NCBI GenBank assembly: GCA_905221605.1 | Contig: CAJNDS010002524.1 | Span: 903,634-967,633 of the forward strand | Length of the DNA: 64,000 bases | From: Symbiodinium natans | Taxonomy: Eukaryota > Sar > Dinophyceae > Suessiales > Symbiodiniaceae | Direction of reading: 5' to 3' | Shown here: positions 1 through 12,070 of the stretch, piece after piece | How positions within the stretch are numbered: the first letter of the stretch is position 1 | Layout: each line of letters begins with the position of its first letter | The notes under the pieces: model-generated | What the model was told of the DNA's origin: nothing | The model's database searches: none | What the model saw: the letters and a program-made list of their open reading frames with translations, nothing else | Program-made: the position numbers and the translations under genes

Positions 1-905
1 CATGCCACTACCCTGAGAACAGACCACAGGTACGCCCGCGAGCTGACGGACAAAGTGACGTCAGCCGAACTTCGGAAACACATGGAATCCAGGACAGGAT
101 TCCACAACCCCAAGTTGTTGAGTTTTGGAGTGTGGCGTATGTCGTGCGGCGCGTACATCGATGCGAACCGGGAACGGGCATCCAGACAGTCCCAGGGGAC
201 CAAATGAACCCTAAAATCGGGTCATACACCTTATAATAGTACTACATATTTAATTCATCTACCCCTATCGACCCTTTTTTACTACTACATAGTTCCTAGT
301 TCCCATGAAGGTACGTGCACCATGAACCATTTTAGGTTTTAGGATTCATGTGGTCCCCTTAAGGGCCTGGCCATTCCATTTGGAGGCCCCGACACCCAAG
401 CCATAGCTGCCAGGGTCTAGAGGGCTACGCCCATGCTTCCTAAGAGGGGTTCAGGGTTTAGGGTTTAGGGTTTAGGGTTTAGGGTTTCGGGTTTAGGGTT
501 TCGGGTTTAGGGTTTCGGGTTTGGGGTTTGATGGTTCCATATTTCTAAGGTTGGAACCGGGCCCTTCGCATGGTCCCTTATAGCCTTGTGTACAGGACTC
601 CGAAGCATAGGCCCTTATTTTGTATAGCGTATGTAAGGGTGATATAACAAGGGGCCCAAATTGAGGGCCCTTACTTGCGACCCTAGATGCTTCCCATCTG
701 TTATGTCGAGCCCTTGTAGCACAGATCGGTGCACTTGAGAGCGCCTGAAGAAGATAACCGCCGCAGTTTCCAGAAGCCTTGCTTCAGGGCGCCGGGATGG
801 GTTCAAGACACAGCGCAGATGGGCTGTATTCGACCACCAGCCGCCTGGGGTCTGGGAATTTGGGGTTTCGGTGTTTACCCTAAACCTCCCCAAGAAAATT
901 ATCCA
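1..905 (+). CDS. 3' part of an unidentified multi-exon gene (two exons)
   Basis: The window opens inside an exon. Positions 1-188 are open in frame 1 and encode a basic, mostly helical stretch that includes RELTDKVTSAELRKHMESR and then a Cys/Trp-containing part (FGVWRMSCGAYIDANRERA). A GT donor at 189 can join the AG acceptor at 723-724 in phase 2. The second exon starts at 725, reads SVHLRAPEEDNRRSFQKP, and stays open to about 905, where its end is uncertain. The intron between holds two MITE-like elements and a telomeric array. I do not recognise the family. The long minus-strand frame at 8-229 is a shadow of this exon. The gene is cut by the window edge, and its downstream exons may be among the islands at 1.2-11.8 kb. 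I am fairly sure the first exon is coding and less sure of the second. Confidence 0.5.
199..720. mobile_element. Intron with MITE-like elements and a telomeric array
   Basis: From about 199 there is an element of the GGGACCAAATGAACCCTAAA family, also seen near 30,690, 38,705, 40,745 and 45,900. A G-strand array of TTTAGGG/TTTCGGG lies at about 448-530. From about 551 to 685 there is an element beginning TTGGAACC and carrying GGGCCCTT-type ends, with a second copy at about 42,597-42,748. No coding sequence is seen. Confidence 0.55.
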
Positions 906-1075
906 TCAACCGAAGCCTGAATCCCCAGTGCCCCGCCTGCACGCCGCAAAGTCTGAGGTTTAGGGCTTAGGGCTTAGGGCCTGAAGGTTCTATTTTGCTT
1001 GGAGTACTGTAGGGGATGAAGCAAACTGCCCTGAAGGTACCACATAGGAGCCCTGCTCTGGCTTGAGGGTGGTTT

Positions 1076-1205
1076 GGGGGTTTAGGGTTTATAGGGTTTA
1101 TAGGGTTATAGGGTTTACAGGGTTTATAGGGTTTATAGGGTTTACAGGGTGTACAGGGTTTACAGGGTTTACAGGGTTTATAAGGTTTATAGGGTTTAGG
1201 GGTTT
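1076..1205 (+). repeat. Variant telomeric array (TTTATAGGG / TTTACAGGG)
   Basis: About 13 units of a 9-bp derivative of TTTAGGG with TA or CA inserted. The same variant is found in a longer array at 11,800-12,070 and, inverted, at 1,830-2,030. Confidence 0.8.
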
Positions 1206-1358
1206 CCGGCTGCCTTGATTTCGACTCCTCTGTAGGATCGAGACTATGCGAGAAGAGCAGCGGGAGAGCGCGAAGGAGGCTCTTTCACCGGGTTTAGGGT
1301 TAAGGGTTTAGGGTTTAGGGTTTAGGGTTTAGGGTGCCATGTGCGTTGGCGCATGCAT

Positions 1359-1513
1359 CTTAGTAGCCCAGTGGTACCCTTTTCCCTGTTTTTGGTTCTG
1401 GCTTCCCTTATGAAGTAGCCAACCCAAAAAGAGGTGCCCTTCTTAGGGTTTAGGGTTTAGGGTTTAGGGTTTAGGGTTTAGGGTTTAGGGTTTATGGTTA
1501 CTGGGCTACCGAG
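1359..1513. mobile_element. MITE (CTTGGTAGCCCAG family) interrupted by telomere repeats
   Basis: Terminal inverted repeats are CTTAGTAGCCCAGTGGTACC on the left and GGTTACTGGGCTACC on the right. Compared with the intact copy at 40,312-40,428, the central part after GGTGCCCTTCTTA is replaced by seven or so TTTAGGG units before the right arm resumes. A diverged third copy lies at about 43,889-44,049. Confidence 0.75.
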
Positions 1514-1829
1514 GCATGAACAGTAAACGCCATGAAGCCTTGCAACCCAAACCCTGAAGCCCTCTAGACCCTGAATGACCCCATATCCCGCTTCTGGACG
1601 GCTTCCAGCACCCTTCGGAGGAAAAATCACGGAACGGTTTAGTTTACGGGTTTAGGGTTTAGGGTTCAGGGATTCGGGTTTAGGGTTTATAGGGGTTTCC
1701 GAACACCTAATCCTCCACGCCTGTAAGCCCCCTTGCCATGCCTTTCTGGGCAAGAGAAGTTGCGCGTTGGCATAGGCCTGGCCCGCAAGCCCGCAACTCG
1801 TCATTCAGAGAACTGCCCGCAATAGACCC

Positions 1830-2085
1830 CTAAACCCTATACACCTTCTAAACCCTAGAAACCCTATAAACCCTAGAAACCCTATGAACCTATATAAACC
1901 CTGTACACCCTACGAACCCTTTAAACCCTACAAACCCTATAAAACCCTATAAAACCCTATAAAACCCTATAAAACCCTATAAATCCCTTATCCCTAATCC
2001 CTATAAACCCTATAAACCTTATAAACCTTGTAAACCCTAAAGCCCTAGACCCTAAACCCGAAAAACACGAAAACCCTAAACCCTA
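1830..2085 (-). repeat. CCCTATAAA variant telomeric array
   Basis: Degenerate C-strand array, mostly CCCTATAAA and CCCTATAAAA with CCCTAGAAA and CCCTACAAA, running into standard CCCTAAA units near 2,070. Confidence 0.75.
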
Positions 2086-2164
2086 AACTCCTCGAAAGAG
2101 GTGGCAATGGCATCGCCTCGTCCTCCCGCAGTGCTCTCCAGTAGCGCTCTGGCTCCAGCATTCA

Positions 2165-2312
2165 GGGATGGGCTATTAGGCCTTAAAGGTCCCCAAAATG
2201 AACCCTATACAGGGCCTTTCAAGGGATTACAGGGTATAATAGCATCTCCATATGTGAACCCTATAAAGGGTCTTTCTAAGCGGTTTTTGGGGTATAATAG
2301 TGGCCATCCTGG
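2165..2312. mobile_element. MITE with GGATGGGCTATTAGG / CCATCCTGG ends
   Basis: The left end is GGGATGGGCTATTAGGCC and the right end is ATAATAGTGGCCATCCTGG. A tighter copy of the same family is at 26,577-26,667. The internal sequence has two further copies of the GGGTATAATAG motif. Confidence 0.6.
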
Positions 2313-3233
2313 TTGTGTGGGGAGAGAGGTGCCTGAAGGTTCATTCGGGTGCCTGGAAGTAGGGTTTGGGGTTTAGGGTTTAGGTTAGGGTTTAGGGTTT
2401 AGGGTGGGGGTTTAGGGTGGGGGTTTAGGGGTTCGAAAGGTTAGGGTTTAGGGTTTAGGGTGTAGGGCTAAGGGTTTACAAATACTGTACGTACGAATCC
2501 AGAGAGCCCAATGCCTATCAGGATCCTTAAAGCTGCACAACAGGTAGGAGTCCAACTCCAAAGCAAAACCCTGGGGTTTTAGGGTCTGTAGGGGATTGGG
2601 TCTAGGGTTTTTGGCTTTTGGGGCTTTCAGGGTTGTTAGGGTTTTCTAGGGCTTTCTAGGGGTTTATAGGGCTTATAGGGTTTATGGTAGGGTTTATAGG
2701 GTTTAAGGTTTAGGGTTCATGGTTTGTAGGGTTGATACGAAGTGTGGCATCCTGGTGCCGTCTGATCAGCTTTCGGCCACGACCCTCGTACTCGTAGGTC
2801 ATAGGTTCGGGACGCGGGTCACTGAAGAACAACCCCAAGCTCTCAAACCCAAGGAACCCGAAACCCCTAAACCCTAAACCCTAAACCCCAAACCCCTAAA
2901 CCCCTAAACCTCAGAACTACTCTGGGCTGTTGGGGGGCGCTTGCGCGGCTCAAGAGCTTGTGTTATTTGTGATACCGACAGAGTTCCCTAAAGCCCCTGA
3001 ACCCTAAACCCGGTTACCTATAGCGGGTACCCTAAAGCCCTGAGGACCTTGAATCCTCTAAGCGCAGAACCCAGCAACTGCACGTCCGCAGTGGCGCGTG
3101 AGGCGTCCTACGCCTGGCCGCCGGTGTTCAATGCAGGCAGGGTGGAGATTAGGGTTTAGGGCTTAGGGTTAAGGGTTTAGGGTTAGATGAGGTTTCAGAT
3201 GCAACATTCTCTTCAGCTCATCCAAAGTATGCA

Positions 3234-3352
3234 GTAGTCGTCGTCGCTGCCGTCTTCGTCGCCGCCGCCGCCTGCGCCGCCGTCGTTGTCGTCGTCGTCG
3301 TCGTCGTCATCGTCGCGGCTATGGTAGTGGTAGTGGTGTGGTAGTGGTATTG
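3234..3352. repeat. GTC/GCC trinucleotide repeat
   Basis: Interrupted (GTC)n, (GCC)n and GTGGTA repeat. No gene context is visible. Confidence 0.8.
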
Positions 3353-3529
3353 GTAAAGCAGTTTTTTGTTTAAGCGACTGAAAGCTCAAGTTTCAATTCG
3401 TCCGAAGCTCGAGTCTTCTGAAGCTCTCAACCCTATACTTGGAGGTTCATGGTACCTATTCACCAATCAGGGGCAAACCGATCAGGACGGCGTATGGGGG
3501 CGGATGGCACACTGCCTTCGGCAAAGGCC

Positions 3530-3810
3530 GTCGAACCCCCCTAGCCTTCGTCGAAACCCTTGGCCTTCGTCGAACCCCCGTCCCGGCCCTTGTGGCCTTC
3601 GTCGAACCTCCGGCGTTCATTTAGCCTTCGTCGAACCCTCGCGTTTTTTTCGGGCTTTGTCCTGGCCTTTTGTATCGGCCTTCGTCGAAACCCCCTCCCC
3701 CTTCGTCGAACCTCCCGGCCTTCGTCGAACCTTCGCCCGGCCCCCCGGCCTTCGTCGAACTTCGTCTCGGCCCGTTGGTATCCCGAGTCTTCGTCGAAGT
3801 TCCCCGGCCA
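3530..3810. repeat. Degenerate minisatellite with core CCTTCGTCGAACC
   Basis: About ten spaced copies of CTTCGTCGAACC or CTTCGTCGAAACC. The core keeps frames open on both strands, which explains the cluster of overlapping open frames here. I see no splice signals or family motif that would make any of them a gene. Confidence 0.7.
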
Positions 3811-4762
3811 TCCTGCTCTTCGGCCATCCTGATGTGTTTTCCCCTTAACCAATTATAACTGGACTTTTAACTGTACTATTAGGGCACTTAACGGACTTCT
3901 AAGTGGGTTTCAAGTACGGTTAGAATTATTGAATAAGTCCATGAACCTCCAAGTAAGCCCCAACCCCTAAGCCTGAGATGCCCGTGCCCAAGCTACGAAT
4001 TCGACTCTGACCGCGGAGGGTCACAGCTCCCTTGTGAACTCCAGCATGGTTTCGGGTTTAGGACCGAGAGTTCAGGGTTTAGGATGGAGGGCTATAGGGC
4101 GCAAGGTTTATGGAGGTTTCCATACCCTATTGACCCCTACGTCCAAACGCTGGAGGTCTTACACCTTGCACTCTAAACATTCTTGGAGGAGGTTCCTGGG
4201 TACTGAAACCCCAACTATAAGTCTACTTATAGCCTGCTTGGGAGGACCTAGGGGGTTTAGGGGGCTTATGAGTACAGTTATACTTGGGCTTATAAGCACC
4301 CTGAACCTCCCAGTATCAGCACTCCGTGCGTTGTTGCAGGTGCCCCGCAGGCGGAACCTCGGCCCATTTCACCAGAGGCCCCCGAAACAAATGCGCTTGG
4401 CCAAAATCCCACGAACCCTTTCAAGTTTAGGGTTGAGAAGCCCTTATGCCAATTGAGCTTCAGGAAACTCTAAACTTAAATTCTACCCGAAACCCTAAAC
4501 CCTAAACCCTAAACCCTAAACCCTAAACCCTAAACCCTAACTCGCAGCTAAAAGCAGGAAGGTAAGCCAAACAGTTTTTCTAGCCCTTGCGATAGGACTT
4601 TATATCCATGACTCGAGGACCTTGCAAGGGCCAGGATGCCCAGTAGTACCCTGGTTTAGGGTTTAGGTTTTAGGGTTTAGGGTTTAGGGTTTAGGGTTTA
4701 TAGGGTTTAGGGTTTAGGGTTTAGGGTTTAGGGTTTAGGGTTTAGCTATTCTTTGCAGAGTA

Positions 4763-4828
4763 ACTACTAACTGCTTAAGAACCCCTAACATAACAAAGAC
4801 TCTTCCTTATAAGCGTACTACAAGGATT

Positions 4829-4860
<32 letters not shown>

Positions 4861-4916
4861 CTTTTGGGGTTCTTGAGCAAATTTAGTAGGTAAGGGTTCT
4901 CAAGCAAATAGTAGGT
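4763..4916. mobile_element. MITE of the CTACTA..TGCTTAAGAACCCC family with a poly-T tract
   Basis: The left arm CTACTAACTGCTTAAGAACC and the right arm GGGGTTCTTGAGCAAATTTA are inverted copies. The interior has TTCCTTATAAG, as in the copies at 11,228-11,345, 16,104-16,223 (permease intron 7) and, inverted, 34,018-34,125. An uninterrupted run of 31 T lies at 4,830-4,860. Confidence 0.75.
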
Positions 4917-7900
4917 AAGGATCTACAAAAAGACACGCGCCCCTCTTTTGTTTGGCGCTTAGGTTGTTTGGAAACCTGTTCATCGACCACAAGGGGCTGC
5001 TCTACAACCCTAGACCTTAAGACTCTAAAGCCTTCAACAAGTAAACCCCAAACTCTAATCCCTAAACCCTGAACCTTGACCCTAGACTACTAAATTCCCG
5101 AGCCCTACACCTGAAACCTCAACCCCAAATTCCAAAACCCTTAAACGCTACAACCCCGAACCCTAAAACCCTGTGCCCTAAACCACTTAGATCCTGAACC
5201 CTAAGCCCTAAGCCCTCAAACTCTGAACCCTAAACCCTAAACTCCAGATTCTTAATCCCTGAGACCCTGAATCCTAAAACACAGACCCGTAAACCTCCGA
5301 ACCCCTCAAGGCCCAAAAAATCCGAACCCTAAAGCCTTGAACCATAAACCCTTAAACCCTAAACCACAACCTTGGAGCTGAGGGTTTCTTGGGGGCTCTC
5401 TCGGCCCTCCACACTTTAAGGGTTAGTCGGGTTATAAGGAGGGTGAAGATGTTTAGGGTTTAGGGTTTGGGGTTTGGGGTTTGGGGTTTAGGGTTTAGGG
5501 TTTAGGATGGTAGGCCCTTAGGACGTTTTGCATTTTCCCTTTTTGGATTTATGAGGATCATATTAAGAAACATTTTCCGAGGGTTTTAACAGGCATCCTG
5601 GCCATAGCCTACTTTGGGGTGCTTATCACCCTACTTATAAGTACCGACATGAACCCTAAACCCTAAACCCTAAACCCTAAACCCTAAACCCATGAACTTC
5701 CGAGTTTCTCTTTGGAGGCTCGGACAGCATGACGATGAACATTGCCCCGACGGTGATCCCGTCCGGGTTTTGTTGGTTAGGGCTTATAGGGCTTCTAGGG
5801 CTTATCGGGCTTACAGGGCTTATAGGGTTTAGGGTTGCGGGTCTTTTTGGCAAGCTCAAACCCAGAGAACCAGAGAAGACCCTTATTTCCCCCCCCCCCC
5901 CCCCCCTTTTCAGGAAGACAAGTTGCCCTCAAATCGCCCCCAGGCGCCTCGAAACCCCACAAACCCTAAACCGCATGCCAACATCGGAAGCCGAAACAAA
6001 AAACTCACCAATATGAGGTCAAGGTGCTTTCCTTAGCTAAGAGACCTTTCAGCCTATATTCAGGGGCATTGACGGCATTTTGGGCTCCTTTGTGCCATTT
6101 AACATGCAAACATGGCAGCGCTCCGGTCGGCCCGCCAGGCGTCATCGCTTCTGCTGGGGCTCCCAGCTTTGCCAGTATTCGGTGTAGGGCTTAGGGTTGT
6201 TCTGGGTTGTTAGTGCTTTTTTATGGGGTTCTGCGCGCCATGAAGGGATTTCAGGAGACCCTTCTGGATCACAGCCGACGCTTTGGGGCCCCCAATTGCC
6301 CTAAACTAGGCACGGTAGACTTTCTGAAAGGCCCTAAGTGCTGTATGTGTATACTTGGGATCAGGCTTACGGTTCTTCTGGGGTGCCCCGCGTCCGTCAG
6401 GCCTACGTAGGTGGCAAACCTCGCCCCCACAACTCGCTGCAAAAGTCGGCTAATCCCTAAACCCTAAACCCTAAACCCTAAACCCTAAACCTGCAGAGTT
6501 GTACCCCAAGCCCTCAAACTCCGGGTTCAGGGGGCGGAAACCTCCCTAAACCCTATAACCCTAAACCCTAAACCCTAAACGCTGTTGGATCAGGAATCGC
6601 TTGAGTGATGGCCAGCCCCACCCAGCCGGAGACCCAGTTCGGGTCTAGGGTTTAGGGTTTAGGGTTTAGGGTTTAGAGTTTAGGGTTCAGGGTTCAGGGT
6701 TCAGGGCTTAGGGTTTGGAGGGTCTAGAGGGGTTAGGGTTTACAGGATTTATGGCTCTGATATAGGGTTTGTCTGAGGGTTCAGAGACCACGTGGACACA
6801 GGATCGAACCGAGCCTAAACCCTAAACCCTAAACACTAAACCCTAAACCCTAAACACTAAACCCTAAGCCCTAAACCCTTTGTTGCGAAGCTTTGGAGGT
6901 TCATATGGGTACTTAGAAGTCGGGTTTACGCAGGGAAACTGTGGCTATCACATGTTATTGTCTTATTTTGGTACTTATAACCCTACAACTCATAGGTGCC
7001 CTCCAAGTAGCCCTAAACCCCTAAGCCTTAAACCCTACACACGAGTAACTTGATGAACCTTCGATTCCAGTAGCCCTAAGCCCTAAACCTTAAAACCTTC
7101 AAGTAGATTTATTCATTCAGGCCCCAGACTCGGTGAATCCCTGCGCTAAGGCTCCAGTTGCCGTTCCTTTCCGACTTTTAGCGGTTTCAGATTTAGGGTT
7201 CAGGGTTTAGGGCTGCAAGTTCAGGACTTTGGAACCTCCAAGAGGATCCGCGAGGGACTGATCCCCCAAGCTGGGTCCTTAAGGTGGGTGTGGGGTACGG
7301 GGCTGCGGGGTTTTAGGGGGTGTTCTAACGGGCAAGGCAGCTAAGACCCCAAGCTACGCCTGAAACTGCTGAAGAGAACCCGAAGCCTCCTAAACCCTAA
7401 GCCTCCTAAACCCTAAAGCCCAAACCCCAAACCCCAAACCCTAAACCCTAAACCCTAAACCCCTATATGCCTAAACCCCTAAACCCTAAACCCCTGGCAG
7501 CACAGACTCTTGCGCCGAGCAGGTGGAGACCCTGCCCTGCGAGGATCCTGTTGAGCGGGTGTGTGTCCGGGGCCTCGGCTAGGGTTTAGGGTTTAGGGTT
7601 TAGGGTTTAGGGTTTAGGTTTTAGGGTTTAGGGTTCAGGGTGTAGGGTGTAGGGTGTAGGGCTTAGGGATGTATGTCCTGCACAAAACGCTTGTTTGTCT
7701 GATGGTGGGTGGGGGGGGGCTAATTAGGGTCTTAGGGTGGATATGAGAACAGGAAAGTGTTAACCAATCAACCTCTAGGGGGGATGGTGGGGGGCAAGGG
7801 GTGGTCTTCCAACTTCTCAGAGTTGGAGAGGCAGTTAGGTTCTTCAGGGCTTGCTCGGACTTCCGTCGTGCGGGCGCGTTCAGTGCGCTGCGAGAATTCA

Positions 7901-8397
7901 AAGCTTAGGTTTAGGAGATCACCTGCAACAATTTAAGGGGCCAAGCTAGAGCTTGATGTTGTTTCGGTTTGCTGGCTCGGCCTTGTGCCTCGCTGGAATT
8001 GCTCCGAGATACAGTGCTCTGTGCTGCTAGCCTGGCTTTCGGATCTCGGACGGCCAGGGTCGGGTCCTGACTCGCTTTCGAAGCCTGGGGATGGGCTTTC
8101 TCCTGGGCTTTGAACAATCCAAGTGTAGGGTGTATACGGTGACTCCCAGACTCTACAGAATCGTATGCTAAAACCACCTAAGTATGGGGGCGTAACCCCC
8201 CCCCCCCCCAAAATAGTAGGCAAATGGAGCCGAGGTAGGGATCAGGTTTTAAAGTTTGGGGTGTAGGGTTTATGGTTCAGGGGCCCTCTTCAACGCCCAC
8301 ACGAATTAGGACCCTGAGGGGTGCTCTTCTTGCTTCTTCTGGGAGATAGGTCTCCTTTTATAATAACAACCCGAAGCCCTGAATCCACAATGACGGG

Positions 8398-8494
8398 CTG
8401 GTTCTTACTAGGAATGAGGGAATGAGGGCCCTACATAATCCCTTAACAGGATATACCTAGGGCCCGAATTCCCTCATTCCCTACTAAGAACCAG
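8398..8494. mobile_element. MITE with CTGGTTCTTACTAGG / CCTACTAAGAACCAG ends
   Basis: Arms of about 30 bp include GAATGAGGGAATGAGG on the left and CCCTCATTCCC on the right. This family also forms the outer element of permease intron 5. Confidence 0.8.
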
Positions 8495-11092
8495 GGGGAA
8501 GAACTTGAGGGAGGGAAGGCTGAAGCGTACATTCTGCTTCCCGTCATTTGCCCTCAGAAAGTAGGTTCCTCATAGCTCAGAATACCCCCCCCCCCCAAAA
8601 AAAAAAAAAAATGTTTTTTTAGCGCTTTGAGTTTTCGAATTTGGGTTTCGGATGTGCGGGCCAGTTTCGAACAATTCCACCCATTACGTTTTCGGGGGCT
8701 CCGGCGCATAAGAGGTTCTAGTACGGGTCCTCCAAAAGCTACGAAAAGAAGGGGCCCTTAGTGATTTAGACAGCTCCACATAAACCCCGCTTCTCGGTAA
8801 GCCTTGAGATCACAGGCCCCCCTTTCCGGAGCCCTAAACCCAGAACCCTAACCCCTAAGCCCCGTAAGCCCGAAGCCCCGAAAACCCCTAAGCCCTAAGC
8901 ACCGAACCCCCTTAAGCACCCCTCAACCCCTATAAGCCCTATGCCCGACAGAGGGCTTCGAAGTTTCAATCTGAGCCCCCAGGTATGCAACATCTTCCTG
9001 CTCAAGGGTTGCCTGGAGTTCGCCGACAGACCTGGATTCGCGCCCCCGCAGCGACGGCGCGGGGTTTCAGAGATTTTTCGGGCCTACAAGGCTTATAAGG
9101 CCCGAAAGCTTAAGATCGCAATGTCCCAAGATCCTAAGAGGTGAGGAGGAATCTTGCAGAGCATTGCCCCCTTCATTAAGGAATGTACTTCAAAGCAACT
9201 TCGGGACCCTAAGTGAGGGTTTCGGGTTTGGGGTTTGGGGTTTAGAAAGTTTAGGGTTTGGGGTTTAGGGGGGATTGGGCTCTCTGGGTACCCACTGCAT
9301 TCTGGGATCCCCTATTCTGCAGCTGCTGGCCCAAGCAGGCCATGCTTTGGGGACCCCTCAGCCCTGCAAGTATTGTGGGTTTAGGGTTCAGGGTTTAGCG
9401 TTGACCCGCAAGCCCTAAAAATCACAGAATTTACGGTTGAGTCCACACCGGACCATGAGCCTCGAAATCCTGACACGCCAGACCTCTGAGACGCACCTGA
9501 CACCTGCCCTCCACCATCAAAGCCCTCAAAACGCTGAAGCCTTTTACATTAGAACCCTTCCGCCGGACTTATACTTGGAGGTTCAGGGTACTTGTAACCC
9601 CAATTATATCCGTAAGTACTTAGAGAAGCCCCCTGTCCCCTAAACCTGCAAGTACCTCGAGGGGCCCCAAGAGCTTGAGCACCCCTTGCCATGTCGTTGC
9701 CGGATCCCATGCGGCCGCTCTCGGCTCGGCCAAAACGGCCCACCACGAGCGGCGGAGGAGGGGAGAGCTCCGGGCTTAGGGCTTCGGATTCTCTTAGCCC
9801 TAAACCCAAGCCGGGTTGACAATCTTGGGGTAACCCCTAAACCTTGAACCCAAAACCCCAAAACCCTGAACCCTACACCCCCCCCAAAGCCCTGCAGGGT
9901 CTAGCGGGTTTTTGGGTTTAGGGTCTACATGAAGCTCATAGCCAGCTCTAGAACACGCAAAGGAACCTCCATTTCCGAATAAGCCGAAGCCGTCGACCCC
10001 AAGACCTTTAACTCGCTTAGGGTTCAGGATTTAGGGGGAGAACTAGGGTTCACAGGGGTTACTCTGGAAAGCTCTAAGCCCTTCATCCCCAGAAGCAGGC
10101 TCTTGGGGCCCAAATGCCGCTGGTCTGTGCGTTTCAGGCTTGCCACCGCGCCGCCTCACTGAGTGCGTCGAGCGCGACGACGAGAAGCTCTTCGGGGCGT
10201 TCCTCGGGCCAGAACTAGGGTTTAGGGTTTAGGGTTTAGGGTTTAGGGTTTAGGGTTTAGGGTTTAGGGCATTGGGGGCCTGATAGGGCTCAGCGCGTTC
10301 GAGTCCTGGGGTTTAGGCCTGTAGGGCTTCGGGGTCCTTGGGGTTGATTAGGGTCTCAGGGTGTAGAACCGGGTTTTAGTTCTCAGGGGTTTAGAGATCT
10401 CCGTTTAGGTGGCCCTGGTCTGATCTCCCGAAAAATACCCTAAAGCCTCCACCCTGAAGTCCTGGACCCTATGCTTCCTTGCAGACCTGGGAGAGCTGTC
10501 CTCCCCGCTCTCCTCTGCCTTGTGCCGCCTCTGTCCGACTTCTGTACTGAAACCCACCACAACAGGTGAGGCTACTTGCGAGCCGCCCTCCGAACTACGC
10601 TTTGCTTGGGAACCCCCGCCCAAAAACCACAAGAACGATTCTTCTTGATAAGGGTAATACAGGGACTGCTATTCTTCATTCTTCTGGCGTTCTCTCTATC
10701 GTTCCCTTAGCAGTATAGCCTTTATTACGCTCACTTGTTCGTGTCACTAACGCGTTTACTTAATACTTAATATCTGAGATTCAATCGCTGGTTCAGCGTT
10801 TCAATCCTATGAGTACAGTTATAATTGGGGGTGCTAAGGGACCCTGAACCTCCAAGGTGGGTGTGTTCAGCCTCTATTCTTCTTGGGCAACTTAGCCCCC
10901 CAGAGCCGCCTCTGTCCGAGCTCTGCCCTATATGGACGCCCACCAGAAACTGGTTGCTTAGGAACTACCCCCCCCCCCCCCCCCCCCCCCCCCCCGCCGA
11001 GAAAAGTACAAAGTACAAGAAATGTTCTTCCTTGCTGCGTCAGCCTTTGAAGGAATTTACTATCTCATATGTTCTTCCTTGAAACGGTAGTA

Positions 11093-11225
11093 TACTTGGA
11101 GGTCTAAGTCTAGGGTAGTTATAACCCCAACTATAACTGCACTTATAAGTCCCCTACGTCCCCTCGTCTAAGTAGGTTATAATAGACTTATATTTGGGGT
11201 AATACGTACCAATGAACCTCCAAGT
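11093..11225. mobile_element. MITE of the TACTTGGAGGTTC family
   Basis: Left end TACTTGGAGGTC, right end AATGAACCTCCAAGT, with the internal motif GTTATAACCCCAACTATAAC. Other copies: 12,420-12,508, 15,413-15,555, 25,536-25,619, 57,630-57,806, 58,632-58,760 and 60,466-60,580, plus solo ends near 3,438, 6,894, 9,571, 41,860, 43,475, 49,459 and 63,575. Confidence 0.8.
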
Positions 11226-11767
11226 TTGCTTGGGAAGCACCCCCCCTAAGAAAAAGCACAAGATATCTTCCTCCTTACAAGGGTAGTATAGGCTAAAGGG
11301 ATTGTTCTTCATTCTTCTGGGGCTCTTAAGCAAAAAGTAGAGAAGTAGGATTTTGTTTTACCATTTGCAACCCTAAGCCGTAAGCCCAAAACCCAAAACC
11401 AAGACCCAAAACCCAAAACCAAAAACCCAAAACCCAAAACCCAAAACCCAGAACCTACCCTCAGCCCCAAACCCAAACCCTAAATCCGAAACCAACCCCA
11501 AAGCCTTTCAAAAAACCCAAATCCGTAGCGAAGGGTTTTTGCAACCTTGATACTGAGAAGTCGGCTTGGGGTTCGTAAGGTAAACCTTAACACCTAAGCC
11601 TGCAAGCCCTAAACCCTAAAAACCTAAACCCTAAACCCTAAACCCTAAACCCTAAACCCCTGTAGGCAGCTGGAGTTTCGGCCGCAATCTGCTTCTACCC
11701 ACATCTCCGACTCACTGCGCTTCTTGGACGTTCCTGAATCGGGTTTTGAAATGAAGGCTCTCATGTT

Positions 11768-12070
11768 GGGTTTAGGGTTTGGGGTTTAGGGTATAGGGTT
11801 TAGGGTTTATAGGGTTTAGGTTGTAGGGTTCATAGGGTTTAGGGTTTATAGGGTTTACAGGGTGTAGGGTTTATAGGGTTTATAGGGTTTATAGGGTTTA
11901 TAGGGTTTATAGGGTTTATAGGGTTTATAGGGTTTATAGGGTTTATAGGATTCATAGGGTTTATAGGGTTTATAGGGTTTATAGGGTTTATAGGGTTTAC
12001 AGGGTTTATAGGGTTTACAGGGGGGTTTATAGGGTTTATAGGGTTTATAGGGTTTATAGGGTTTAGGGTT
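11768..12070 (+). repeat. Long TTTATAGGG array
   Basis: About 300 bp of TTTATAGGG, TTTACAGGG and TTTAGGG units, directly upstream of the permease locus. It is the largest array of the 9-bp variant. Confidence 0.85.

Noticed and set aside
3366-3858. Cluster of overlapping open frames, up to 160 aa
   Set aside because: Produced by the CTTCGTCGAACC minisatellite, which opens frames on both strands.
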